A stretch of DNA of 64,000 bases, taken from positions 23,333,513 to 23,397,512 of the forward strand of contig CM057147.1 of the NCBI GenBank assembly GCA_029964075.1, written 5' to 3'. This stretch comes from Patiria pectinifera (Eukaryota; Echinodermata; Asteroidea; Valvatida; Asterinidae). Made by a program: the position numbers and the translations under genes. Shown piece by piece: positions 10,991-23,311 of this stretch. The notes beneath the pieces were generated by a model. That model worked only from the letters and a program-made list of their open reading frames with translations, was not told where the DNA came from and did no database searches. Each line of letters starts with the position of its first letter. Positions within the stretch are counted from its first letter, which is position 1.

Positions 10991-13780
10991 CAAGCACCTG
11001 ACCTTGGGGAATCCAGTAAGGGACATTGACAGATCACTTGTGCAGTGTGAGGGCTACATGTAGAGTCGGTACAATGTAAAATTAAGAGACCAGATTTCGT
11101 AGGAGTACAATTTTCATATGAAACTGGCTCAAAATTTTAATTGGTCCCTGTTTGCACTTCAGGAGCATCAAAGACATGGTCAGAGGGGTGTTTCACAAAC
11201 ATGAGGTAAAAATGTTGAACAAAACTTTGGAGAATTGTAATTTTTGGACTCGTTTTTACTTTTGATGGAAAGGTGTTAATATTTATGATTATGCTTCGCC
11301 GATAATCGAAGTCAATAGCCTCTAGTCTAGCCAGTTTTGAACAAACTTGTTTAAAAATGGCCCAGCACATATTTATTCCCTTATTAATTAAAGGGAACTG
11401 AACAATGAAAACTTGTGTTTCCTTTGAAAGATTGCGTTTGAAATCTACAAAGAAGATTATCTAGTACAATTTAATTAAATATCATGAGAAAGATGCTTCG
11501 GGTGTGGTGGAGTTGCCCGTCGGCAACCCAGGGGCTGCAGTCATAACGTCACATGTGACACACACTGTAGCATAAGATTTTGTTTTTGCAGCTGCATCAC
11601 CGCACGTCTCAATTCGGTTTTCACACTTCATATCGATTATCAAGAGAATCAAAGAGCATCCAAAGTCCGACTCGAATTTACATAGTGATGGCTGCATCAA
11701 TTCTTTTAATGGACGCTTGTCCACAAGCACGTCAGTAGAAGCAATCCAGTCAAGGAAAATGTTTGCGTCACGTTTTCCGCTCGTCACCAGACGAAGGATC
11801 TTTGATTAATTAATGCTTAATGTATTGCCTAGCATCCACCTGGTAATAAGGCATTAATTACTAGACTGTGAAGGTGTTACTGTCGGGTGTGCCCGGCATC
11901 AGGGCAAGAACTTAACGCCTTTTATAGAGGCCATTGAATGTGGCAGGGTGGCTGGGTGCCGTGTAAATGTAGCATAGTTGCTGGGATGAGGGCTTTAATT
12001 CGGAGGGTGTGAAAGCGTGTCTGTTCAGACCTCAGGACAATGCTTTTCCCTCAAGGGCATGAACCCAGTTAGGGTCGGGATCGTGAGGGCATTTTTTAAT
12101 GAGAAGGGGGGAATCATTTCTTAACAATACCGGTAGATGTCTGCAAGTTTGCCGTGGAATGATGACACAAAAAGAAAGAAAGACCTGATGGAATAAGTAA
12201 AGTTTGCAAAGTCCAAGCCTTCAGATAATTTTAGAATGAATACATAGTGCGCCAAACAAAGTAAAACAATCAGAAAACAAATAATTAAAACTGTTTAAAT
12301 TAATGTTTTTTTCTTCAATGAAATTATATATTAAAGAAAAGCCTGACTGTTTCTGAATTTATAATTTATTTATTGATTTCTCCTATATACTGAGTGGCCC
12401 ATTCAGTCCTTTTATCAGAACTGATCTCCTGTGGGTCCCAGTAGGAGTAATAATACAATAAAACATGAATTGAACATTAAAATTGATAAATCAAATTTTA
12501 AGTACCGGTACATACGGTATGTAGCCTATATTCACATTGCACAGCATGAAACGCTATTTTAAAATGGAGAGCATAAAAATTCCTTTAAATTGAGCGTTAA
12601 AAATTGTACCTTACAATTAGCCGAAAATAAACATAACATTAAAAGTCAATCCAGTCCATGCTCAGAAATACAATCAATGAAGTGATCTATGTGAATTTTA
12701 CTTGGGCCACTCTCACCTTTTCTTCATGGTCAGTTTCTATATGGTACTAGACTTTCTCTCATAAAGTTATAAGGATATTGATCTGACCATTTCCTTTTGG
12801 TGAAATGATAATGTGAGCCCCATTTTCAAACCATATGCGTAAATACAACATGCTTTTATTACTTATTAACAAAGCTCATTGGTTAAATGATTTTGATGTC
12901 AGCACACGGTCTTTGTAAAAATTACGTACCTGTAAATGAAAGGCAAAAGCTAAAATTACAAGTTTAGAAAACGATTCAGAAGTTTCCAGGTTTATTGTAC
13001 AATTTTTGTGGGGCAACTTTGCCCATTATATTTGCCTTCTCAAAGAATGAAGTTGACAATGTGTGGAAATTGTTTCCTCTGTCTTGCTTGTACACTTGTT
13101 CACTAATAAGGATTATTACATTTGATAGTGCACGCCTGGTTCAAAGTGTGGGGCAAGTGGGGACTATTATAACTCCCTCAGAGGAATACCAGGAACCTTG
13201 CTCATCCTTGCAAATCCCAACACCCTGTGCTATCAAACTGTGCACTAAACAGTTGGACTCCCCCAGACGCTTGTGTTGGAGTTTAGCTGGTTGGGGATCG
13301 TAAGGGTTAATTAGTACTTGAACTGCCTTTCCATTGAGCTTTAAACAAGAGTGGGAATGCTTTTACCCACATTTATGAGCTGTGTGGGGGTGTTTGATTT
13401 GCGAGTTTTCAGGACCATGAGGCAATAAAGATAAGGTCACGTTCTTGAAAGTTGAGGCATTACAATATAAATCAGCATTGATATAAGATCTTGAACAGTA
13501 TTTACCGTATTCCCAAATTAGACCGAAAAAATCCCAAGTCTATTCATATCACATTCCCAATAAAACCTCTAGTCTGCTGGCTAATTGACTCCAAACATTT
13601 TTTCTTCCGTTGTGAAACATTCCGTTATCATAAAAACCTGTAAAATATACAAGTATCGGTATGCTGTGTTATCGTTCAAAAGTTTGTTGACAAGTCTTTG
13701 CTTCTACATACATTAAATTCAGCAACATTTACTTAAAATCTTGTGTGGATAAGGGTTCCATCAAATCTCTCACTGTACGT
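10991..13780. other. Intergenic DNA, no gene recognised
   Basis: AT-rich DNA. Open frames at 11482-11787 (minus) and 12995-13303 (plus) encode about 100 residues each without any motif I recognise and without convincing splice borders. I see no repeat with clear ends. Confidence 0.4.
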
Positions 13781-13791
13781 GTGTACATGTC

Positions 13792-14474
13792 AGGGGCGTC
13801 AATCACTTCTCAAAAGTGGGGGGGGACATACCTTGATCAGAACTGATGCAAGCACGAAGCCCTTACGGTGTGGGGTTCGGTGCCCGCTTAAGGGCCCTGA
13901 AAAAAATTGGATTCTAGATGCTCTGTGGTGTGATCTGAAGCAATTTCTTACCACTTTTCTCCATGCTTTAACTAATATTTTCGTAGCAAAAGATAATTAT
14001 TTGAACATCGTTTTCGAGGTTGGAGTCATTGAATTGGCTACCAGAATTCTGAGCTACTTCTAGATGCTCTGTGGTGTGATCTGAAGCAATTTCTTACCAC
14101 TTTTCTCCATGATTTAACTAATATTTTCGTAGCAAAAGATAATTATTTGAACATCGTTTTCAAGGTTGGAGTCATTGAATTGGCTACCAGAATTCTGAGC
14201 TACAGGCGTCGGGTTCGGGGCCCGCTTAAGGGCCCCCCAAAAAATTGGATTCTAAATGCTCTGTGGTGCTATCTGAAGCAATTTCTGACCACTTTAACCA
14301 ATATTTTTTAAGCAAAAGATACATTGAACTTTTGAAGTACATAATAGGGCCCTGTAAATGGGACACGAGTTCAAAAATCTGGGGGGGGGGACATTTGATA
14401 TTGTGTCCCCCACCCTTCAAAAAGTGGGGGGGGGGGGGGACATGTCCCCCTGTCCCCCCAGGATTGACGCCCAT
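13792..14474. repeat. G-tract element with inverted ends and internal tandem copies
   Basis: The ends are inverted copies: 'ggggcgtcaatc' with 'gtggggggggacat' on the left, and 'acatgtcccc' with 'gattgacgccc' on the right. Inside, a unit starting TAGATGCTCTGTGGTGTG repeats at 13916 and 14061 (period 145 bp, almost identical) and a third, diverged copy starts near 14253. The GGGCGTCAATC / GACGCCC termini resemble those of 35061-35332 and 44191-44446. Confidence 0.65.
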
Positions 14475-15584
14475 GGTACATGTTGTATGCCTAACCATAG
14501 CTCCATGGCCTAACTTCCATTTGGTTACAGACGAGTAAATAAACTGCCATAGACCTCGGTGATAATTACACCCACTTCCAAAAATTATGAAAAATACTTA
14601 CAACTCCCCAAGGTATTTGAGACACACATCAACTTAAAGCTTATTTCATCATCGTTCATTTTCTGTCAATTTTTTTTTGGGGGGGGGGGGAGGGGGTGGT
14701 TAACCGATGACTTTTGGGAGAAAATTCCATCCAAAGATGGCATTCATTATTTGGGACCCAAAATGTGGGTTTCCGGAACCAGTTAACTGGCTGTTTTTGC
14801 AACCCATATAAAAAAAATTTTTTTCTTTAAAATGTTGCACACACAAAAAAGAAACAAAGTAGTTTTTCATTGAACCCCAATCTCTTGTGGGCTTTTGGCC
14901 ATGTCAGTATTTCATGCCAACAAATCTAAGTGCGTACATTTTAGCTTTAACAGTTTTTGCACTCGAAATATATTGCGCCGTCCTTTACCCAAACATGTAC
15001 AGTCAAAGTACGGTAGGCCTACTCTAGATAAACAACAGGCTCCAACGATCTGCCTTGGATATTAACTAGAACACTCTTAAAATCCGCGCACAGATTGTAT
15101 TTCAGGTTGATTTTCTAAAGCCACTGACAGTGATCTTAAACTCGTTCTTCATTCCTGGTTCGAGAGACTTTACAGGTTCTATGACCTGCATCCTACTGGT
15201 AAGCCACAAATGGATTTGTGAAAGTGGATAGGGGACTTAGTTCTTGGGCATTTTTCTTGTTTTAAACAGAAAAAGGGATCGCCCTGTCTAAAGCTGTCTA
15301 GCTTGTTTACTCCTGAGCAGCTGATCAGCCCATGGAACTGTATAGCTCCATGATCAGTCCCTGGCTAAAGGTTGGATTGCGAGTGCACTATAAAGTTTTA
15401 TTTAGAGAAGTGAACAAAACAAGAAACAGGTGTATGCATGTATCAAACTTTTGACAGAGCATGTGTGCGCTTTCGCGTATTGTTTTCGTGTTTGAGCATG
15501 GTGCATACTCTTGTAAAATTGTGTAGATGCATCAATAAAAACTTAACAAGTGGGCAGTTTTCAAGTCTAGCAGTATTGCTCATG
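14475..15584. other. Intergenic DNA, no gene seen
   Basis: Contains G- and T-homopolymers near 14670-14690 but no recognisable gene or bounded repeat. Confidence 0.45.
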
Positions 15585-15592
15585 TTGAAATA

Positions 15593-16006
15593 GGGCTGTG
15601 CATCGGAACCAAGTACCCGAGTACCCGACCGTTAATGTCAGGAACCGCTTCCAACTTATTGAATTGAGTATCCGTAACCAACTTTGCAAATTACTTAGTA
15701 ACTTCTCAATCAATGAAAAAGAAACTTTTTGAAAGTCAGTTGGAAAATTTCAAATTGAGAAACAGGATACATGGAAAACCAAAACCAATTTCAAGCTTTA
15801 AGGTTCTTGCGAAAGTTGCAGTTTTCACCACATGGTAGGGGCCTATAGGCCTACACCCTATCGATCTGTATTGCCGCACCGAACAATCTGAACAGCAACT
15901 TTCCAGATTTGAATTTCTGGCTTTGGTTTCTTTAAGTACGGGTACCGTATTTTTTTCCAATAGGGTACCTGGTTCCTGTACTACCCATAAATTTTATGCA
16001 CACCCC
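15593..16006 (+). mobile_element. hAT-like MITE 'GAGTACCCG' family, copy V1, with 8-bp target duplication
   Basis: Ends GGGCTGTGCAT and ATGCACACCCC are inverted repeats, and TTGAAATA lies directly outside both (15585-15592, 16007-16014). An 8-bp duplication and GGGSTGTGC-type termini fit the hAT superfamily. Near the left end is a signature of alternating GAGTACCCGAC and GTCAGGAACCG words, mirrored by GGGTACC words on the right. Relatives are at 17300-18210, 22205-23450 and 40240-40500. It carries a TTAA at the position where two other copies hold insertions. Confidence 0.75.
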
Positions 16007-16232
16007 TTGAAATAGGATTCTTGGATGGTTAACCTGCGTGCACATTTTACTGTACCGTACGTGAACATTTTATACGCAGCTATTATTTTTGCTGTTCGTG
16101 TATTTTAGAAGGACGTCCGCCACAGTAAGTACATGTATGCAAGGAGTACTGGTATAGATGTACATGTAATAATACAAATGTTTCACATGATTTTGATCAA
16201 AAATTTAAATAAATGAGCCTTTAAGATACTGT

Positions 16233-16602
16233 GGAGTACTGTGGCCTTGTGGTTAAGGGCACTGATTCGTGGTCTGCGGGTAAAGCTGCAGGTTGTGGGT
16301 TCGAGTCCTGGCGGGGTCATGGTGCATGTGCCCTTGGGCAAGGCACTTTGTCACTCATTGCTTCTCTCCACCCAGGAGTAAATGGGTACCTGTGAGGGCA
16401 GAGATGGTTATTGTGATTGAATTAGCTTCCTTGCACCTAACAGGCTGCATCGAGCTGTATACTCCCCAGGGAGCTGAGATGGTATTTGGAGTGTTGCATG
16501 TGCCCAATGAGCAGGGGTAATAATGATGTAGCGCCTTGAGCACCAGTCCTGGTGGATACGTGCGCTTTATAAATATCCACTATTATTATTATTATTATTA
16601 AG
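16233..16602 (+). mobile_element. tRNA-derived SINE, full copy
   Basis: The head has a tRNA-like A-box region (TGGCCTTGTGGTTAAGG) and a B box (GGTTCGAGTCC), so it carries an internal RNA polymerase III promoter. The body continues with 'gcccttgggcaaggcac', 'cctcacaggtacc' on the opposite sense, 'actccccagggagctgag' and 'gcgctttataaat'. The tail is a (TTA)n microsatellite. Length about 370 bp. It is the reference for the split copy at 8995-10304 and shares its middle with 29925-30178. Confidence 0.85.
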
Positions 16603-16834
16603 ATGGAATTGTGTTGTTATGAATTTAAATTGCTGGTGCACCCAAAAACTGTTACATTGTTGTGGGGACATACACTTGTCTGTACGAGGAAATAAATGTA
16701 CATATTTGAATTGAAATGATGATGTTGAAATGAAGAAATAGAGGCTGAAGAAAAAGGTACAATTTTTGTACAGTGTATCAAACATACAGAATCATCAATT
16801 CTGTATTGTAGATATGCAGTGTACAGTGTCTTTG

Positions 16835-17035
16835 GTACACCTACGGTACATGTACATGTACACCCATGTTTGTTTATGGTGTAAATCGAAGATTTTCTAT
16901 TGTTTCTCTTCCCTTTTCCTTTGTCTATATTTGGCAACAGCTCTCATTGGTTTTGTTCACGTTTTCTAATCAAGGTCATCCTCGATTCAGTCCCTGTCCT
17001 CAATTCACAGATGATGTTGCACCTGTGACATAAAT
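16835..17035 (+). repeat. Dispersed repeat, inverted partner at 43555-43790
   Basis: Blocks such as 'catgtttgtttatggtgtaa', 'ctctcattggttttgt', 'cctcgattcagtccctgtcc' and 'atgatgttgca' reappear in reverse complement at 43555-43790. No target duplication or protein is visible, so the repeat class is unknown. Confidence 0.6.
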
Positions 17036-17276
17036 TTATCAGGTCCCAGATAGTACGTGTGCAGACCCTGATGTTATGAACTATCCATGGTCAGATTATC
17101 AATTGAGTCCATCCACAAACAGTTGGTCATGTGGAATATGATGATTGATATAATCAGACAATATGGGTCTGGTTGAGAAAAAGACCAAATACAACATATT
17201 ACCAGTACATGTACTGTGTAATATGTCTGTCTAGAGTTCACCATGGCTGTACACGTGCAGAGTTGACTGAAAGTCC

Positions 17277-17300
17277 AGGGCCCAATTTCGTAGCGCTGTT
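17277..17300 (+). repeat. Fragment of the GGGCCCAATTTC MITE
   Basis: GGGCCCAATTTCGTAGCGCTG matches the left terminus of the complete copy at 21710-21983, and then homology stops. Confidence 0.5.
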
Positions 17301-18210
17301 AACCTTAATTTTACCAGTATATACATGTACCGGTAGTAATGGAGCCTATTGAAGTAAAACACGGGTACCTGGGTACTCGTAAAACCAACCCAACCCCAAA
17401 ATTGAAATCCCAGAATTTGTCTGAAGGGCTTTATAGCTTTACTTTATAGCTTTACAATGCAAACTGCAACTCACGCTTTAAAGCTATAGTCCATCATTTG
17501 CAGCCATCCGAAAAAGTAACTGGCGTATTATTGTTGAAAAACATACTTGGTTGAAAGATAGTAAGTGGACTAAACTCCCTGTTAAATTAATCTTTCTGGC
17601 AAGCTATCATTGTGAAGTAATCAACGGAAGAAGGCCTTTCCAACCGTAGGAAAATTTAAATTAGTAGTGCGTTTTGTTATTCGGCGCAGGGCGCGCAAGC
17701 ATTGGCACGACGCACAGGCGCACGCGGTTGCTATAATTCGTCGGATCAGTGCGCGACATCGCGTATAGCTGCAATTCAAAACAATTTAAAACATGATTCA
17801 GCAACTTTTGATTTGAAATTGAGATCCTAGAATGCTGTTTTTCTCGGAATATACAGCTGAAGCTGAGCTGAAACTTCATCAGGTTAGTTGTTCAATATCC
17901 TTCATTAGATTTTGAACACTTTTGTTGCTTCAAACGAACAAAATGCACAAATTACAAATGATGGACTATATCTTTAAAATGCACATAAACATGAAATCTA
18001 CTTTTGTTTTCCCATGTATCCTGCTGGTTTTCAATTTGAAAAATTTCACACAAATGGCATTCAAAACTTGTTTTTTATTGTCTGAGAAGTTACATGTACT
18101 AAGTAATTTGAAAAAGTTGGTTACGGGTGCGGGATCCCATAATCTGAACCGGTTCCTGACATCAGCGGTCGGGTACCCGGTTCCGATGTAAGCATGCAAC
18201 CAATACCTGT
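17300..18210 (-). mobile_element. hAT-like 'GAGTACCCG' element, copy V2, split by a TTAA MITE
   Basis: On the minus strand 18210-17978 reads the left two-thirds of V1 (GGAACCGGGTACCCGACC, 'ttctcagacaat', 'ggatacatgggaaaac'), and 17477-17300 reads the rest ('gttgcagtttgca', 'cccttcagacaaattctggg', GGGTACC words). The gap is exactly the 500-bp TTAA element at 17478-17977. Confidence 0.7.
17478..17977 (+). mobile_element. TTAA MITE family 2, copy I
   Basis: Terminal inverted repeats TTAAAGCTATAGTCCATCAT and (inverted) TTAAAGATATAGTCCATCAT extend 23 bp with one mismatch, and the ends are TTAA. The target specificity matches the T2/Kolobok group, but the interior differs from family 1. It sits within hAT-like copy V2. 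Other copies: 28985-29745, 48904-49313 and a fragment at 62755-62880. Confidence 0.8.
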
Positions 18211-18423
18211 GGCAAAGCAATTTGCGCTTCCCAAACAAGCACATTTTAGATGCCTGAGCAAAAATTACTGTAGGCGACTGACTGAGCAACCTTTACTGTA
18301 GGACGATACCATAGTCCAGTATGGGTAAATATCAGAAAGTGCGCGTTTAACCTATAAAGCAACATGTAATGTGCGTTGCTTGAATGAGCAGTTCTCTGCC
18401 CCTCCAAACAGACACATTTTCAA

Positions 18424-18682
18424 CGGGCCCTGCACTAGTATGCTTAATTTAGGACTATTTCATGGCGTGGATGTGCCAACAGTTGTGCGTGCATGGGGAT
18501 TTCTATTGTTACGTCACTGATTTAAGCAACTTTTTTCCCTCTGGGGTTTTGCATCTTTTTTTTGCTGTGCTTACTACTTACATGTACGGTCTCCATGAAA
18601 TAGACAGAGGCTCAGTTAGCAGAAAATTGTGTTGCTTAGCTCATGACCCCAATTGCATGGAGATTCTTGGAACAGAAATTGG
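18424..18682 (+). mobile_element. GGGCCCAATTTC MITE, diverged copy
   Basis: Shares 'gtgcatgg.gatttctattg', 'ttacgtcact', 'cggtctccatgaaatagaca' and 'gaggctc.gttagca' in order with 21710-21983. The terminal GGGCCC is decayed. Confidence 0.6.
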
Positions 18683-20600
18683 CTAAATGCTACATGTTCC
18701 TCTTGAACTTGCAGCAACTTTGTTCAAGTGAAAAATTTCTCGTGGAATTTTGGAAATTTCTCAGGGAAATATCAGAAAAAAAAACTTGGGGAACTTCTTT
18801 TTTCATAAAGTGCTGGAAACCCTAATATTTCAGTAAATAAAAGTCAATGTAAGTCCATCTGATTCCTTGATTTTCAAAGCAAACAAATGTCAAAGATCAG
18901 CATGTAACAGTAGTCAAGCTGCCAGGATTATTAACTTGTTATCTAGTTGACTGTTCCAAAACTCAAGAGGAAGGCAAACAGTCCAAACAGAAGTGGCAGT
19001 TAAATATTGGAGCAGATGAATGGACATTCCTATTTGTCGTGTGTCATGCGTTTCTGTGAAGTGGAACCCTGCAGAGATAGCAAGTTATGGACTTTCCTGA
19101 TGAATGTCTCCTGTCATCGTTGGAAAAGCATTAAAACGTGTGTATTTGTAGACCGGCCGGAAGGTAGGGAACAGGAATGTTAGAATCTGTGCCAAGAAAT
19201 GGATCCCTTCTTGTCAAACTGCCCACTTAAGAGAATAGTGTCTTAATGAGGTTAGAGGGGACACGGCAAAAATAGAATCAACTCAATCGAGCCGGATCTA
19301 GCAAACACACATGTGGAAATTTCTGGAATCTAAGATTATGATCTTGTATCCATGCAGCCAGGAACTTTAATTACAAACATATTTAAATAAATATGTATCG
19401 CTGATTTTTTTATTTGATTACACTACAGTATGTTCCTTTTGCTTCTTTATTTTTGAGTGGCAGAAAAAGAAAATTCACCAGCAAAAAGTGTAACCTCCCC
19501 CCTCAAAAAGGGGAAAAAAGAGCATTTATTATTATTCAAAATTTGGGTCAACTATTTGAACAAGGTTGTACTTGTAGAACAAGTTTGTTGAACAATTTTG
19601 AATTTAGACATTTTGAACATCATTAAAAATTTACTGAAAACAAAAATATTTTTTGAAATAAATTACTAAAATAAGGTGCTTGAAGATTTATATATGATAT
19701 ACAGTGTATCTTCATTTCAAATTACCCCCCCCCAAAAAGACCCCCCCCCCAAAAAAAAGCAACTTAAAAAAAATTGGCCTAGCACCACTGCATTGTGAAT
19801 TAATACTACACGTCTATTAAAATTGTTCAGTTCAATTGAGATACATTCAAATCATGTACATGTACTTTTTTTAATGAGAAAATAGCAGTACTGGCAATGA
19901 TTCATGTGTCCTAATGGCCAAATAAATAAAATAACCTCACGACATTATGAAGATCACTTCATCTTGACATCATATCAGACAGGTCCGTAATTTACGTCCA
20001 AAATCCAGAAGTCTTATCAGGAAAGAGGAAACGTGCAAAGGAAGTTTTACATAATACGTGTACTTGAACAACTCTGTGGTCCTTGTTGATAAGTACAGAG
20101 ATCAGCAGTGTCAGTGTGTGACTATAGACTAGTACTGGTAGTTCCTCTCTTAATTTATGGTTGCCTTCACAAGCTTAGACTGTTTGTTCAGCCTCTATTT
20201 TCATCCCTGGTCTAATCTCAAGTACTCTTAAGAAGTTGTAAAAGTCCTGTTTACTTTCATGCCCGACTGCACGAGCTCGCTCGCCCACGTTGCACATTGG
20301 CCAGATTCTTGTTGTGAAGAGAAACCCTTAACTTGCATCATTGCACTAGTGTCCACTTGAAAATTGATGATAGTTGTTTTTCACTGCCACGGTTAACTAG
20401 TTTACCATGCGTATACATTTTAATTACGGAATTCTGAGTAACGGTTTACTCTGTACTCGATTCCGCGCATGATCAGACGATATACTGGAGTTCAGATGTA
20501 CTCAAGAGATTGCGCACAGTTTTGTGTTGATCAGTGCATTATAGCTCCATGATCAGTGTGGTACATTGCACTGCATGCATCAACCAGTTGTGTCATGCTG
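18683..20600. other. Intergenic DNA, no gene recognised
   Basis: AT-rich, with C-runs at 19725-19755. The CATGATCAG / TAGCTCCATGATCAG words near 20465-20560 also occur at 15310-15365, suggesting a minor dispersed repeat. No exon found. Confidence 0.4.
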
Positions 20601-20801
20601 GTTATTGCCAGAGGTGGTTTCTGTTTTGTGGCCGACGGAACTGGTAATAGTCTCATTCAGTGAATTGGTTAAATCCACTGCACTCGTATCCGGGTATTGG
20701 CAGAGGTGGGCCGTCATTGTGAAGTGGAGGGCTTTTGATTGAAGTGTGGACTTTCTGTTCCCGTCTCATTCATCCGGTTTATTCACAGCACTCGCATCTC
20801 G
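20600..20801 (+). other. Candidate 5' non-coding exon of the GPCR gene (3' border only)
   Basis: A strong donor, ATCTCG followed by GTAAGTG, lies at 20801/20802. A matching acceptor (pyrimidine tract plus 'ttcttcag', ending 27474) lies just upstream of the GPCR start codon, so a 5' untranslated exon here spliced to 27475 is plausible. The transcription start is not visible and 20600 is an arbitrary left limit. Confidence 0.3.
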
Positions 20802-21709
20802 GTAAGTGTTCATGATAGGATTTGGTTTTGCTGTTTTGCCTTTTGTTAATTTCAATTGTTCATTTGGAAAACCTTGGCCATTTAATGATTTGCGTTGAGA
20901 ATTGAAAGCGGAACACATCAGCGTGAAGCCTGCTTGCAGAGGTGTTGATTTTGTACATTTAAACAGAAATACAATCTCTATGTGTCTACATTGTGGACTC
21001 TAGCGGTACCTGTGAACGTAATGTTCTATTATTCCTGGCAAAAGTGGGATTTCTTTCAATACAGGGTGAGTGAGTCAAAAAGAAAGTGACCTGGATTAAT
21101 GATTTTCGCCATAAAAAGCAATTGAATTTGATGCATCAATGAAACTTGTATTAAACGAGCATGTTCTACCGCTCAAATGCAAAAATGAATTACTGCAATT
21201 GATCCAGTGCTTTCAGAAGTTATGAATGTTATTATAATTTTTTTTTTTACAGCTATCCATGGAATGTAGTTGCTTTTAAGCTATTCACCTGGTTGAGAAC
21301 CAGATATTACACACAGGCACTCAAATGAGATTTTGCCAATTTGAGTCTGAAACATCATTTTTGTGTGTCAGATTTTGTGTTTTTAATATGATGAACAAAT
21401 CATGTCTTGTTCAGAAATGATGATGGCGATTTTTTGTCTGTTTCCTTTGTAACTTTTCAGTCATGGAGATTTAATTAACCATTATTTGCATCAAATGCCA
21501 TTCAGTTCAATTACAAATATGTTTTTAAAATGGAAATGCCCTATTCTGAATATGAAGAAAACACAACACAAAAAAACACGTGCATCTACCGGTAGGCTTC
21601 GTTATTAAAGTAGTATCATCCAAAAATCAATTTCCCTCTGATATCGAACTTGCAGATGGCCTTTTTTCTAATATTTCAAAATTGAAAATGCTGATATGAT
21701 GCATCTACA
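20802..21709. other. Gene-free stretch
   Basis: AT-rich DNA without recognisable genes or repeats. It may be the first intron of the GPCR gene. Confidence 0.4.
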
Positions 21710-21983
21710 GGGCCCAATTTCCCGGCGCTGCTTAACAGTTAACAGAAAAGTTGTGTTTAGCATAGGAGAAAAATTTGCTAACCTTAAGCACCATTTCACG
21801 GCGTGTGTGTGCTAACGGTCGCGCGTGCATGGAGATTTCTATTGTTACGTCACTAAGTTAAGCACATTTTTCCTCTGAAGTAAGCGTGCCTTTTGCTGTG
21901 CTTATGCTTACGGTCTCCATGAAATAGACAGAGGCTCTGTTAGCAAAAGATCGTGTGCTTAGCAGCGCCGTGAAATTGGGCCC
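21710..21983. mobile_element. MITE with GGGCCCAATTTC termini, complete copy
   Basis: Left end GGGCCCAATTTCCCGGCGCTG and right end CAGCGCCGTGAAATTGGGCCC are inverted repeats of about 20 bp. Extended inverted homology runs inwards: GCTTAA/TTAGC words, and 'ccatg..gatttct' facing 'ccatgaaatagaca'. 274 bp, no coding capacity. The target duplication is not clear. Other copies: 18424-18682 and a fragment at 17277. Confidence 0.75.
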
Positions 21984-21984
21984 A

Positions 21985-22175
21985 GGAGTCAAGCCTGATC
22001 CTGGTTGGTCACGACCACACGGCCGCCCCCGAAATACCTGGGTGCGACAGCTTGAGGCTGACCATGCTCTGTCAGCCCCCGCCCTGTGGCTCATGCATCT
22101 CGACTGATCGGTTGGCGTGGGTGGCTCAACGTCCCATAGCTGAATTTGGAGACTGATGATGATGATGATGATATG
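21985..22175 (+). repeat. Possible LINE 3' end with TGA microsatellite tail
   Basis: A GC-richer block ends in 'tggctcaacgtcccatagct' and then (TGATGA)n. A short 3' body with a simple-repeat tail is typical of some LINE clades. No reverse transcriptase sequence remains, so the call is tentative. Confidence 0.35.
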
Positions 22176-22346
22176 AGAAAATGATATTAGAAAAGTATGG
22201 GAGTATGCATCAGATTTGGGAACCCCAGTACCCGAGTATTAAACTGAGTAACTGAGTAACTGAGTAACCGAGTACTCAACCGCTGATGTCAGGAACTGGA
22301 TGTCAGGAACCGATTCCAGATTCAGTATGAGATCAGGTACCCGTTA

Positions 22347-22704
22347 GGCCAAAAAAAAAAAGTCTCTGGTTTCTGGTATGGAGCTTGCCCAAAAAGTGGT
22401 GCGGCGACGCGGCTTTTTTTTTTTTTTTACCTGATTTTTTTGCTTCAAATGTCGGCTGATGACTGCAAATGGTGCCCGACTAAACTTAGTGCAAATGTAT
22501 GGAGAAGAGAGAGGCCACATAAAGCTTATTCTTGACCCAACCCAAATCTAAAACACGTTAAAATTGTGCAGCAGCAGAATTCCAGTCAAACCAGTGAGTT
22601 TGCGGTTTTGAGACTATCATCTTTCATTGAAAAAAACCTTTTCATTTGCCACTGTGGCGCTGGCTACGTTAAGCGCATACCAAAGCGACTTTTTTTTTTG
22701 GGCC
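22347..22704. mobile_element. Harbinger-like MITE with GGCC-poly(A) termini, TTA target duplication
   Basis: Starts GGCC followed by A11 and ends with T-run plus GGGCC, flanked by TTA on both sides (22344-22346, 22705-22707). Removing it restores the V3 element. The interior has a 'ggcgacgcggc' word beside a long T run, as in the sister copy at 49359-49596. Confidence 0.75.
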
Positions 22705-22846
22705 TTACCATGCATCTTTGCAAATTACACTTAGTGACTTCTCAGACAATGAAAAAGAAAGGTTTTGAATGCCATTTGTGGGGAATTTTCAAAACGAAAA
22801 CCAGGCTACACGGAAAACCAAAACAGATTTCAAGTTTATGTGTGTT

Positions 22847-23311
22847 TTAAAGGGAATGTACATCATTGGCTTATGCTTTAATTTGCAGAAATGAACTATT
22901 TGAGGGGTTAGTATAATAGATCAAATTATTGTTACACTGACATGGTTCCCTGACTCCACTGAAGATGAAATGAATCAATTTAACGATGCCGGAAAATTGT
23001 ACGCTAAGGGAACCAGTCTAGCTGACCTGCACCCATTCATGAACATGTAACCAATAGCAAACAAAATTGGACTGAAGAAATGGTAAATTTGGAGCAGTAA
23101 TAAAAAATAGTTAGGTTTTTCCTACGGTGGTCGGCCGACCACCGTTGGAAATGTAAACAAAAATACAATTTTCTTGAAAATAACTTCACACCAGGTGCCA
23201 TAATTTTACAGGATGCTTTAGACTGTCATTTACCAACATCCTGTAAGGTATTTCGTAAAAACTTGGTCATTTTATTTTTTGATGTTTGCAAATGTTGTAT
23301 TTTCCCTTTAA
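22847..23311 (+). mobile_element. T2/Kolobok-type MITE, family 1 copy F, nested in V3
   Basis: TTAAAGGGAATGTACATCAT to CCCTTTAA, 465 bp, TTAA-bounded. The sequence is of the copy-A subtype. The palindrome at 23121-23148 has half-site CCTACGGTGGTCGG with one mismatch against the other arm. It is younger than the host V3 element. Confidence 0.85.

Noticed and set aside
11482-11787. Minus-strand 101-codon frame, Cys-containing
   Set aside because: No recognised family and no pyrimidine tract/AG acceptor before it. Could be an exon, but unsupported.
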